From the NCBI GenBank assembly GCA_902778625.1, contig CACYYM010000019.1:23588-87587 (forward strand): a DNA stretch of 64,000 nt. The letters are read 5' to 3'. How positions within the stretch are numbered: position 1 is the stretch's first letter; each line of letters opens with the position of its first letter. Origin of the DNA: an uncultured Bacteroidales bacterium (GTDB taxonomy: Bacteria; Bacteroidota; Bacteroidia; Bacteroidales; Bacteroidaceae). Below the pieces are notes generated by a model. The model was given only the letters and a program-made list of their open reading frames with translations. It was not told where the DNA came from and ran no database searches. The position numbers and the translations under genes were made by a program. This document shows, one piece after another, positions 25,634 through 34,823 of this stretch.

Positions 25634-28540
25634 ATGAAAGCAAAAAATCTCATCTGTTTCTGCCTTTTGGCAACCATTCTGTGTCTGTTTTCTTGCAAGG
25701 ACCGCAATTACGAAAGTGTGAACGGCGACCCTATGCAGACGCGTATCTATACCCTCGACAACGGTCTGAAGGTTTATCTCTCAGTTAACAAGGAGGAGCC
25801 TCGCATTCAGACATACATCGCTGTGCGTACAGGTTCGAAGAACGATCCTGCCGAGACAACAGGTCTGGCACACTACTTGGAGCACCTTATGTTCAAGGGT
25901 ACAAAGCAGTTTGGTACCACCGACCCCGAGGCTGAGGCTCCTTTGCTGGACGAGATTGAGCAGCGCTACGAAGAATATCGCACCATAACCGACGAGGCAA
26001 CACGTAAGCAGAAGTACCACGAGATAGACAGCGTCTCGCAATTGGCAGCCAAGTACTTCATCCCCAATGAGTACGACAAACTGATGGCCGCTATCGGCAG
26101 TCAGGGCTCGAATGCCTTCACCTCGAACGACGTGACCTGCTATGTGGAGGACATCCCATCGAACGAGATTGAGAACTGGGCCAAGGTGCAGGCCGACCGC
26201 TTCCAGAATATGGTGATTCGCGGCTTCCATACCGAGTTGGAGGCTGTCTATGAGGAGTACAACATTGGTCTCTCCAGCGATGGCAACAAGCAATACGAGG
26301 CCCTGCTCGCCAAGCTTTTCCCCACGCATCCTTACGGTACGCAGACCACCATCGGTACGCAGCAACATCTGAAGAATCCGTCTATCACAAACATCAAGAA
26401 CTACTTCGCAAAGTGGTATGTGCCCAATAACGTGGCCATCTGTATGGCAGGCGATTTCGACCCTGACAAGACGCTGGAGATCCTGAAGAAATACTTCGGC
26501 GAGTGGAAAGCCGGCGAGGACGTCACACAACCCACCTTCCCCGATTTGGAGCCGCTTACTCAGTCTGTTGACACAACCGTTGTAGGCCTCGAAGCCGAGA
26601 ACATCTGGTTGGGATGGCGCAGCGATAAGGCATCTTCCCTGCAGAACGACACGCTCGAACTGGTCAGCGCTGTGCTCTATAACGGTAAGGCAGGCCTCTT
26701 GGACATCGACCTGAATCAGGAGATGAAGGTGATGGATGCCGGTGCTTTTGCTGAACCGATGCTCGACCACGGCTTCTTCCTGCTGGCAGGTCAGCCCAAA
26801 GAGGGGCAGTCGCTCGACGAAGTGAAGGAGTTGCTTTTGGGTGAGATAAACAAACTGAAATGTGGCGACTTTGATGAGGATCTGCTGCTGTCTGCCTTGA
26901 ACAATAAGAAACTGGATGACCTGCGCAGCCTCGACCACAACTCGGCTCGTGTCAGCAAGATGCTCAACGCCTTCGTCAATGGCATTGAATGGCAGCAGTT
27001 GGTTGGTCAGAAGAACCGCCTCGAAAAGATAACAAAGCAGGAACTTGTGGACTTCGCCAATCGCTTCTTTACCGAGGGCTATGTTGCCGTCTACAAGCGT
27101 CAGGGCGAAGACACCACGCAGAAGAAGATTGACAAGCCTGCCATCACGCCCATTCCAACGAATCGCGACCTCGTCAGCCAGTTTGTGAAGGACATTCAGG
27201 AAGCAGAAGTAAAGCCCATCGAGCCTCAGTTCCTCGACTACAAGAAGGACCTCTCGTTCTTCACTACGCAGAAAGGCTTGCCCGTCATCTACAAGCAGAA
27301 CACCGAAAACGGCCTCTTCGAACTGCAGTTCCGCTATGAGTTCGGACAGGAAGACGACAATCGCTATGATGTGGCTGCCAACTACATCGACTATCTTGGC
27401 ACAGACAAACTCTCTGCCGCACAAGTCAAGCATCAGTTCTACAAGATGGCCTGCAACTACGCCATCAGTGTGAACGCAGATGCTATCACCATCGGTCTCA
27501 GCGGCCTCGCCGAGTACATGCCCGATGCACTCGCTCTGCTCGAAGACTTGCTCCATAATGCTAAGGTCGACGAGGAAGCCTATCAGCAGATGGTGGGACT
27601 CATCCTGAAGAATCGCCAAGACCAGAAGTCGGAGCAGCGCAGCTGTTTCACGATGTTGGGTCAGTATGCCCTCTATGGCCCGCACAATGCCATGCGCGAC
27701 AACATGACCGAGCAGCAGCTTCGCGAGACCAATCCTCAGGAACTGCTCGACCTCTTGAAGAACATTTCCCAGTACGAGCACCAGGTCCTCTACTACGGCC
27801 CTATTGCTGAGGAGAAACTGGATGGCTGCTTGTCCGACCTGCATCACACAGAAAAGGACATGAAGCCCGTACCCGAAGGCAAGCCCTATGAGTTGCAGAC
27901 GATAACGGAGCCCGAGGTCATCATCGCACCTTACGATGCCAAGAACATTTATATGCGCATGTTTGTCAACGAAGGCAGGCAGACCAATCTCGACGAGCAC
28001 GCCACCATAGAACTCTTCAACGAATACTTTGGCGGCGGCATGAACGGCGTCGTCTTCCAAGAGATGCGCGAGGCTCGCGGACTGGCCTATAATGCCATGG
28101 CATACTATCTCACCCCTGCCAAGAAAGGACAGCCTGAGTATTTCCTCACCCACATCATCACGCAGAACGACAAGATGATGGACTGCGTCAAGCAGTTCCG
28201 TGAAATTCTCGACAAGATGCCTGCCAGCGAGGCTGCCTTCCAGATTGCTAAAGATGCCCTGACAAAGCGACTTGCCAGCCAGCGCACCACCAAGTTCGGC
28301 GTCATTCGGGCTTATATCAGCGACAAGCGACAGGGCTTTGACTTCGACGTGGACAAGAAGATATACGAAGACCTGCAGAACCTGACCTTGCAGGACATCA
28401 CCAATTTCGAGCAGGCCAACATCGCAGGCAAGACAGGCCGCTACGTCATCCTCGGCAACGAGAAGGAACTCGACATGGCGAGCCTCGGCCAGATTGCACC
28501 AATCCGCCGCATCTCGTTAGAGGAAATCTTCGGCTACTAA
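25634..28540 (+). CDS. M16 family metalloprotease lipoprotein
   Basis: 968 residues. The signal ends in a lipobox with Cys21 (CLFSC), so the protein is membrane anchored, probably facing the periplasm or outer surface. The inverted zinc motif HxxEH is intact in the first M16 domain (H80, E83, H84). Four M16 half-domains are expected at this length; the second half (from about 530) carries the R/Y-type substrate-binding segment (MREARGLAYNAMAYY). It degrades peptides. Monocistronic, with its own promoter and terminator. Confidence 0.93.
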   Translation: MKAKNLICFCLLATILCLFSCKDRNYESVNGDPMQTRIYTLDNGLKVYLSVNKEEPRIQTYIAVRTGSKNDPAETTGLAHYLEHLMFKGTKQFGTTDPEAEAPLLDEIEQRYEEYRTITDEATRKQKYHEIDSVSQLAAKYFIPNEYDKLMAAIGSQGSNAFTSNDVTCYVEDIPSNEIENWAKVQADRFQNMVIRGFHTELEAVYEEYNIGLSSDGNKQYEALLAKLFPTHPYGTQTTIGTQQHLKNPSITNIKNYFAKWYVPNNVAICMAGDFDPDKTLEILKKYFGEWKAGEDVTQPTFPDLEPLTQSVDTTVVGLEAENIWLGWRSDKASSLQNDTLELVSAVLYNGKAGLLDIDLNQEMKVMDAGAFAEPMLDHGFFLLAGQPKEGQSLDEVKELLLGEINKLKCGDFDEDLLLSALNNKKLDDLRSLDHNSARVSKMLNAFVNGIEWQQLVGQKNRLEKITKQELVDFANRFFTEGYVAVYKRQGEDTTQKKIDKPAITPIPTNRDLVSQFVKDIQEAEVKPIEPQFLDYKKDLSFFTTQKGLPVIYKQNTENGLFELQFRYEFGQEDDNRYDVAANYIDYLGTDKLSAAQVKHQFYKMACNYAISVNADAITIGLSGLAEYMPDALALLEDLLHNAKVDEEAYQQMVGLILKNRQDQKSEQRSCFTMLGQYALYGPHNAMRDNMTEQQLRETNPQELLDLLKNISQYEHQVLYYGPIAEEKLDGCLSDLHHTEKDMKPVPEGKPYELQTITEPEVIIAPYDAKNIYMRMFVNEGRQTNLDEHATIELFNEYFGGGMNGVVFQEMREARGLAYNAMAYYLTPAKKGQPEYFLTHIITQNDKMMDCVKQFREILDKMPASEAAFQIAKDALTKRLASQRTTKFGVIRAYISDKRQGFDFDVDKKIYEDLQNLTLQDITNFEQANIAGKTGRYVILGNEKELDMASLGQIAPIRRISLEEIFGY

Positions 28541-28562
28541 ACCTTAACCATATAAACAATTG

Positions 28563-28598
28563 GAGCGTGCCCTTCTCGTTTGGAGAGCACGCTCTTTT
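28563..28598 (+). terminator. Rho-independent terminator of the M16 gene
   Basis: GAGCGTGC (28563-28570) pairs with GCACGCTC (28587-28594) with an inner CTTCTC/GGAGA extension, followed by TTTTGTTT. Confidence 0.88.
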
Positions 28599-28618
28599 GT
28601 TTGATTCTTCTAATGCTT

Positions 28619-28999
28619 TTACCTAGATGGGGCAGGTCGTGAACCAATCTTCTTGAAATTCTTGTCCCAGATAAGAATCCAATTACCCTTGCGACTTGTA
28701 ATTGTTTCAGCCGTAACAGACAAAACTTCGCCCACATTGCTAATGCTCTGCGACGCTTTGACTCTTCCCTTTACATCAAAGATACGATAGAAGCCCGTGT
28801 TCTTTCCAACGAAGAAAGTGCTTCCCCATCCAACCACCTCTCCAACACTGCTATGAGCAAAGCCTCCAATCTTCTTGCCTTTTGCATCATAGAGGTGGTG
28901 CCAATTCCTGTCCGACTCGATATAGGCAATTTCCTGAGCCGCAGCCATTCCAGCAAACAAAAGTGCCAAAAAAGCAAGTAAAATACGTCCGTTTTTCAT
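28619..28999 (-). CDS. Small exported protein, unknown function
   Basis: 126 residues with a clear signal peptide (MKNGRILLAFLALLFAGMAAA). The mature part holds three short repeats of the form YD(A/V)KGKxxG...GEVxG, rich in beta strands and somewhat like WG/KWG repeats. Family not recognised. It faces the M16 gene tail-to-tail and has its own -7 element (29022-29029). Confidence 0.75.
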   Translation of the reverse strand: MKNGRILLAFLALLFAGMAAAQEIAYIESDRNWHHLYDAKGKKIGGFAHSSVGEVVGWGSTFFVGKNTGFYRIFDVKGRVKASQSISNVGEVLSVTAETITSRKGNWILIWDKNFKKIGSRPAPSR

Positions 29000-29021
29000 A
29001 GAAATAGTTGTTTCTTGTTTG

Positions 29022-29029
29022 CAAATATA
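29022..29029 (-). promoter_or_regulatory. -7 element for the small exported protein
   Basis: TATATTTG on the minus strand, 22 bases before the ATG at 28999. Confidence 0.6.
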
Positions 29030-29072
29030 TAAAAAGATTAAGGATTAAGGATTAAAGATTAGAGATTTTTCG

Positions 29073-29080
29073 TATATTTG
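29073..29080 (+). promoter_or_regulatory. -7 element of the GH51-GH78 unit
   Basis: TATATTTG, 29 bases before the GH51 ATG. The upstream half is not clear among A/T-rich direct repeats (AGGATTAAGGATTAAAGATTAG). Confidence 0.6.
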
Positions 29081-29109
29081 CACAATAATCATAGAATAAC
29101 TTTAATGTT

Positions 29110-32100
29110 ATGAAAGCTAAATTCAATCTTTTCTGTCTACTTTCTTTTCTTTGCGCTTTTGTAGGCAGAGCACAGGTGTCTTTCGAGTTCTCCACATCTC
29201 AGCGCGGTCCTTTGCTGAGCCCGCTCCAGTATGGTATCTTCTACGAGGAAATCAATCATGGCGGCGATGGCGGCCTCTATGCAGAGCTGGTTCGTAATCG
29301 CTCTTTCGAGGACAATGCTTCAAACGCAGAAGGCTGGGAAGGATTGGGCAGCGTGAGCTTCGACGTGGTCACTGCGGGTCTGCTCAACGATGCCCAAGGT
29401 CATGCTCTCAAGTTATCTGTAAACGCAGCTGGAGCGGGAATTCGCAATGAAGGTTTCTGGGGCATGAACGTCGTGAAAGATGAAATTTATACCCTGACAT
29501 TCTGGGCAAGGGCAGATGAGGCTTATGAGGGCAAGTTGTGTGCCGAGTTGCAAGACGATACGAAGCAAAACCTTGGTAGCACAGAGTTTGACATCAATCT
29601 GACTGAAAATTGGCAGAAATATTCTTTGCAACTGACCGCCACATCTTCTTCGACTAAGGGTTGGCTGGCTCTAAAAGGAACGGAACCTATGACCATCTAC
29701 ATGGACGTCGTTTCCTTGATGCCGCCCACTTTCAAGGACAGAGAGAACGGTTGTAGGCGCGACCTTGCCGAGATGCTGGCTGAGCTTCATCCAACTTTTG
29801 TCCGCTTCCCCGGCGGATGCTACATCGAAGGCACTTGGAGAGACGGTCAGACCAATCGTTTCGAGTGGAAGAAGACCATTGGTCCTATCGAGGAGAGGCC
29901 TGGACATTGGAATATAAACTGGGGCTACCGAGTGAGCGACGGATTGGGCTTGCACGAACTGCTCCAACTGACGGAGGACCTTGGCGCAGAGCCGCTCTTC
30001 GTTTGCAATATCGGACTCGGTCACGGCTGGATGGTAAACTATCAGGACTTGAATGATTATATTCAGGAAGCTCTCGATTTGATTGAATACTGCAACGGAG
30101 ATGTTACGACGACTTATGGTGCACTTCGAGCTGAAAATGGTCATCCCGAACCATTCGGAATACGTCTTATTGAGATAGGCAACGAGAACTACAACTATTC
30201 CTTCAACAACAATAACGACCAGAGCGACCACTATGTTGAGCGCTACCAACAATTCTACGATGCCATTAAGTCGAAGTACCCGGAAATGATTCTGATAGGC
30301 AATGTCGAGTCTTGGGGAACGGACAACCCAACTTGGCGAAATGGAAGTCCTGTGGATTTGGTGGATGAGCACTACTATCGGAGCACTTCTTGGTTCAGTC
30401 AGCAATATAACAAATACGACGGCTTCAATCGTGACGGCTATCGTGTCTATGCTGGTGAATATGCCGTTACAAGCGACTTCGGCATTCTTGGTAACCTCAA
30501 CGCAGCTCTTGGAGAAGCCATCTATATGGCAGGCATGGAACGCAACTCCGATGTGTGTGTCATGGCTTCTTATGCCCCCATCTTCTGTCACGAAAGCCAT
30601 CCCTCGCCTTGGATGCCCGACATGATTCGCTTCAATGCCTCTGCATCTTTTGGTACACCCTCATATTGGGTGCAGCAGATGATGGCATCTAACGTGGGCT
30701 ATCAGAACATCACTTGGGAAGAGCAAGGCAACTCCTATTATTCAAATAACAATGCAATTGGTCTCAGCTCGTGGTCAACATCAGTGACTTATGACAACAT
30801 CAAAGTTACGGATGAAGACGGACAAACACTCTATACAACAGACTTCAGCGATGCAGGGGAATACCAGCAAAACTGGCATGCAACAGGCGGTTCTTGGAGC
30901 ATCAGTGGCGGAGGACTCAACCAGACAAGTACTTCGATGCAAGGCGAGTGCAACGTCTGTCAAGTACCATGTGGTGAGAGTTACACTCTTGAATTGGATG
31001 CGATGAAGAGGTCGGGCAACGAAGGTTTCCTGATTGCTTTCTATTATGCAGGGCAAGATAACTTTATTTGGTGGAATCTTGGCGGCTGGAATAATACGCA
31101 ACACGCTATAGAGCAATGCGTGGAAGGCTCTAAGCGTACTCTTACCACACTTTCTGGCTCGCTTCAACAAGGTCGTACCTATCATTTGCGCATTGTCAAG
31201 AATGGCGATGACGTCTCTTGTTACGTCGATAACACCCTCTATCATCACATCACCTTGCCAAGCTCCCGCAAAGTTTATGCTTGTGCTGCTTTGAACGAAG
31301 CAGAGGACATGCTTATCGTGAAGCTCATCAATCAAGGCCAGGGAGAGGAGACAGTGGTTCGCTTCAAGGACTTCCAACTTGCAGGAGACATCGAGCAGGA
31401 AGTGCTTAGCAGTACTAGCGGTTCGGACGAGAACACGATGACAGACTTGACGAAAGTGAAGCCCTCACACTACACCCTTTCCTCTTCACTGTTCACCCAA
31501 GAAGAAGGCTTGCATTTCTCTTTGCCTGCTCATTCGCTCAGCATTCTTCGCATTCCTGTTGAAAACGTTACGCCCGAATTGAAGCCAGAACCAACTGAAG
31601 ATGATTGGATTGACATAACTGACCAACTCGTCAACCCAGCCTTTGCACAAGGCAGAACAGGGTGGCAGGGAACGTCTTTCCTTGATGCTCCTGGAACAGT
31701 GGCAGAATTCTGGAATCAGACGTTCGATGCCTACCAAATCCTCCAGAATATGCCAGCAGGTTCTTATCGTTTCGTCATCGACGGCTTCTATCGTAATGGC
31801 AATATCGAGAATGCCTGGACGACACATTCCAACGGCACAGAGCAACTCAATGCCAAACTCTATATCGTGGGTGATGGAGAGGCTGTCCAGACACCTTTTA
31901 TGTCTCTCTTCGACGAGGCTGTTCCCTTCTCTTATTCGCCCTATACTTATCCAGATAATGTGACGCAGGCCAATATCGCTTTCAACGTAAAGGGAGCCTA
32001 CAAGCGCAATTCTGTGGAGACGACGCTTAGTACCGATGATGGACAGTTGACCGTTGGCATGCAGAAAACTGTGGCTGTAGGTAGCGACTGGACTTGCTTT

Positions 32101-32268
32101 GACAATGCTCGGCTTTATTACCGCAAACCCTTTAATCCAGATGGCATAAAGATACTCCCCAAAAGAAACAGTGGGGATGGAACTTCCATCTATAACCTTG
32201 CCGGTCAACGCATGAGCAAGAAACAGAGAGGCATTAACATCGTGAATGGGAAAAAAGTGTTGAAGTAA
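29110..32268 (+). CDS. Alpha-L-arabinofuranosidase, GH51, with extra binding modules
   Basis: 1052 residues, far longer than the ~500-660 of simple GH51 enzymes. After a signal peptide there is a carbohydrate-binding-like beta domain (about 80-200) and then the GH51 barrel with acid/base Glu359 (GNENY) and probable nucleophile Glu450 (AGEYAV). A concanavalin-like (LamG-type) domain (about 560-690) is placed within the C-terminal sandwich region. A second binding module (MPAGSYRFVIDGFYRNGN, about 830-1000) matches one in the 1514-residue protein, and the tail is YNLAGQRMSKKQRG. It releases arabinofuranose side chains. GH78 starts 1 base after the stop. Confidence 0.9.
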   Translation: MKAKFNLFCLLSFLCAFVGRAQVSFEFSTSQRGPLLSPLQYGIFYEEINHGGDGGLYAELVRNRSFEDNASNAEGWEGLGSVSFDVVTAGLLNDAQGHALKLSVNAAGAGIRNEGFWGMNVVKDEIYTLTFWARADEAYEGKLCAELQDDTKQNLGSTEFDINLTENWQKYSLQLTATSSSTKGWLALKGTEPMTIYMDVVSLMPPTFKDRENGCRRDLAEMLAELHPTFVRFPGGCYIEGTWRDGQTNRFEWKKTIGPIEERPGHWNINWGYRVSDGLGLHELLQLTEDLGAEPLFVCNIGLGHGWMVNYQDLNDYIQEALDLIEYCNGDVTTTYGALRAENGHPEPFGIRLIEIGNENYNYSFNNNNDQSDHYVERYQQFYDAIKSKYPEMILIGNVESWGTDNPTWRNGSPVDLVDEHYYRSTSWFSQQYNKYDGFNRDGYRVYAGEYAVTSDFGILGNLNAALGEAIYMAGMERNSDVCVMASYAPIFCHESHPSPWMPDMIRFNASASFGTPSYWVQQMMASNVGYQNITWEEQGNSYYSNNNAIGLSSWSTSVTYDNIKVTDEDGQTLYTTDFSDAGEYQQNWHATGGSWSISGGGLNQTSTSMQGECNVCQVPCGESYTLELDAMKRSGNEGFLIAFYYAGQDNFIWWNLGGWNNTQHAIEQCVEGSKRTLTTLSGSLQQGRTYHLRIVKNGDDVSCYVDNTLYHHITLPSSRKVYACAALNEAEDMLIVKLINQGQGEETVVRFKDFQLAGDIEQEVLSSTSGSDENTMTDLTKVKPSHYTLSSSLFTQEEGLHFSLPAHSLSILRIPVENVTPELKPEPTEDDWIDITDQLVNPAFAQGRTGWQGTSFLDAPGTVAEFWNQTFDAYQILQNMPAGSYRFVIDGFYRNGNIENAWTTHSNGTEQLNAKLYIVGDGEAVQTPFMSLFDEAVPFSYSPYTYPDNVTQANIAFNVKGAYKRNSVETTLSTDDGQLTVGMQKTVAVGSDWTCFDNARLYYRKPFNPDGIKILPKRNSGDGTSIYNLAGQRMSKKQRGINIVNGKKVLK

Positions 32269-32269
32269 A

Positions 32270-34810
32270 ATGATTAAACTCTGTCGCATACTCCTTCTCC
32301 TGCTTATTGCTCAATCCGCTTCTGCTCATATTAAAGCGGTCTCTCTGACTTGTGAGGACTTGACTGACCCGATGGCTGTGGGTTCGCAGCCAAGGCTTTC
32401 GTGGGTGAATGTTGCGGATGAAGGTGAACGAAACCAGCGACAGACGGCCTATCAGATACAGGTCGCTTCTTCGAGGAAGAGGCTCCTTCAGGGCAATGCC
32501 GATTTGTGGGATTCGGGGCAAATGAAAAGCGATGAGACGCAGTACATTTCATACCAAGGCAAACCGCTTTCCAGTAATGCCGATTGTTATTGGCGAGTCA
32601 GAGTGTGGGACAAGCATCACAAGCCTTCTGATTGGAGCGAAGTGGCCCGCTTCCACGTTGCCCTTTCAACTGCAGATTGGGTGGCAAAGTGGATTGGCGC
32701 TGACGAGGAAGCACCGTTGTTCCGTAAAGACCTCATTATAGATAAGCAGGTAGCGAATGCTCACATCTTCGTTTGCGGATTGGGATATTTCGAGCTTTAC
32801 GTTGACGGGCAGAAAGTGAGCGACGATGTGCTTGTGCCAGGGCAGACCGACTATTCCCATCGAGACAATATAGAGAACACACGAGTTGCCATAGACAACG
32901 AATTCACGGGCTATCGTTGCCTCTATCTTGGCTACGACCTTACGCCCTTCTTGTCTGTTGGTCATCATGCTTTGGGTGTCTGGCTTGGGAATGGCTTCTT
33001 CAATTCTGAAAACGGCTTCGCAATGGCTTATGGTAAGCCTCGACTCATCGCCCAACTGATGCTGACCTTTTCCGATGGTTCCACTCAAATCATCCCAACT
33101 GATATATCATGGCTGACAAAACAGAGCGGCATTATGCACAACAGTATTTTCGGCGGCGAAGTTTTCGATGCAAGGCTTCAAGATGAGACTTGGCAACCAG
33201 CAATCCTTCGTGAAGTACCCGACGGTCAACTTGAGCCTCAAATGGCACCAGCAGATAAGGTCTGTGAAACCTTTGTTCCAAAGAAGATAGAGCGTTTCGA
33301 TGATAAAAGTTGGCGAATCGACTTTGGTGAAGAAATATCTGGATGGGTTCATTTGAAAGACATTCAAGGCCAAGCAGGGCAGCGAGTGGAAATAAAGTAT
33401 CTGTCCGAATCGCCGAATGGTGAGAACATATATATAATGAAAGGCGACGGGAAGGAGAGCTACCATCCGCGCTTCACATGGTTCGTTTTCAGGCAGGTTG
33501 AGATAAGAGGGCTTGATGACCTTCAACCCACTCAAATCCAAGCGGAAGTCGTCAATACAGTGCTTCGGCAAACTGGCTTCTTTGCTTGCTCTGACACTTT
33601 GCTCAACAAGATTCACCGCATTTGGTGTCGCACCCTTTTGGATAACGCTCATGGCTCCATCTTCAGTGACTGTCCACATCGCGAACGCTCTGCTTATTTA
33701 GGCGACGGACAAGTGGCGGCAGAGATGGTGATGCGGACTTTTGATGCTCGAGCTTTTTATCGGAAATGGTTTGCTGACATGCGGCTTGTGCAGAATCCGA
33801 GGACGGGCTTCGTGCCGTTTGGCGCACCATGGCAACCTGGCTGTGGTGGCGGCGTACCTTGGAGTGCTGCAATGGTGTTGATGCCCTATGATTTCTATCA
33901 ATGTTATGGCGATGTTTCTGTGCTCAGGGACAACTATCCTTCAATGCTTCGCTTGATGGATTATTTCGCTCAGTGGGTAAACGAAGACGGAACAGTGGAG
34001 CAGCACTACCAACCGCATAACGATATGGGGTATTGGTGCAATCTCGGAGAGTGGTGTACGCCAACTGATGTTCGTCCGACGAACGCGCTTGTGCATACCT
34101 ATTTTTATTGGCTCTGTTCCAAAAGGATAGCGTCAATAGCAGCTATTTTAGGAGAGGGAGAGGCCGCTAAACACTTTGCTACTTTAACAGAACATATTCG
34201 CGAAGCCTTCCGCTGTCACTTCTATGATGCCAAGGACAATACCTATGGCCCAGCAGGCTCGAATCTTTTTGCTTATGAGATGCTGCATGACCAAGCACTT
34301 GTTGCTGCTCTCCAGAAAGATATGAATGATAGCGGTAACCACCTTTATACTGGCATCTTCGGCACGAAGCTCTTCTTCAATGTCCTTGCTGATGCTGGAC
34401 TTGCGGATATGGCTCTTGACGCTTACCTGCAGCGTGACTTTCCTTCGTTCGGACATTGGATAGAGCAAGGCGCTACCACGACTTGGGAGCAGTGGGATGG
34501 AGGCAATTCACATTGTCATCCCATGTTTGGCGGAGGCCTGACTTGGCTTTATTCTTGGCTTGCTGGCATCAACTTCCCAGAGCCTCGAATCATCAATATC
34601 TGTCCCCATCTTTCCGAGCGTATAAGGTGGGTAGAATGTTCTCAGGAGCATCCTCGTGGCACAGTTCTTCTTCGAGCTAATCGCCTTTCGGATGGCAATA
34701 TTAAGATGTCCGTAGATGTCCCCGTCGGTTGCAAGGCCATTCTCACCAATCCATTGAAACCGAACAGACACAAGACTGTTGGCTCCGGGCATTGGGATAT
34801 AATCCTTTAG
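32270..34810 (+). CDS. Alpha-L-rhamnosidase, GH78
   Basis: 846 residues, typical length, with a signal peptide (MIKLCRILLLLLIAQSASA). Fibronectin-like and rhamnosidase N-terminal domains precede the (alpha/alpha)6 barrel. Conserved acidic motif DCPHRERSAYLGDG is at 467-480 and the second acidic motif WEQWDGG near 739-745. It removes terminal rhamnose from pectin side chains, arabinogalactans or plant glycosides. Co-transcribed with GH51; no SusC/SusD partners nearby. Confidence 0.93.
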   Translation: MIKLCRILLLLLIAQSASAHIKAVSLTCEDLTDPMAVGSQPRLSWVNVADEGERNQRQTAYQIQVASSRKRLLQGNADLWDSGQMKSDETQYISYQGKPLSSNADCYWRVRVWDKHHKPSDWSEVARFHVALSTADWVAKWIGADEEAPLFRKDLIIDKQVANAHIFVCGLGYFELYVDGQKVSDDVLVPGQTDYSHRDNIENTRVAIDNEFTGYRCLYLGYDLTPFLSVGHHALGVWLGNGFFNSENGFAMAYGKPRLIAQLMLTFSDGSTQIIPTDISWLTKQSGIMHNSIFGGEVFDARLQDETWQPAILREVPDGQLEPQMAPADKVCETFVPKKIERFDDKSWRIDFGEEISGWVHLKDIQGQAGQRVEIKYLSESPNGENIYIMKGDGKESYHPRFTWFVFRQVEIRGLDDLQPTQIQAEVVNTVLRQTGFFACSDTLLNKIHRIWCRTLLDNAHGSIFSDCPHRERSAYLGDGQVAAEMVMRTFDARAFYRKWFADMRLVQNPRTGFVPFGAPWQPGCGGGVPWSAAMVLMPYDFYQCYGDVSVLRDNYPSMLRLMDYFAQWVNEDGTVEQHYQPHNDMGYWCNLGEWCTPTDVRPTNALVHTYFYWLCSKRIASIAAILGEGEAAKHFATLTEHIREAFRCHFYDAKDNTYGPAGSNLFAYEMLHDQALVAALQKDMNDSGNHLYTGIFGTKLFFNVLADAGLADMALDAYLQRDFPSFGHWIEQGATTTWEQWDGGNSHCHPMFGGGLTWLYSWLAGINFPEPRIINICPHLSERIRWVECSQEHPRGTVLLRANRLSDGNIKMSVDVPVGCKAILTNPLKPNRHKTVGSGHWDIIL

Positions 34811-34823
34811 CTTGAAATAGGTA

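Noticed and set aside
25781..28153. 790-codon open frame opposite the M16 gene
   Set aside because: Antisense shadow of a strongly supported protease gene; the translation has no domain or signal. The same holds for long antisense frames at 3457-4995 and 9467-11485.
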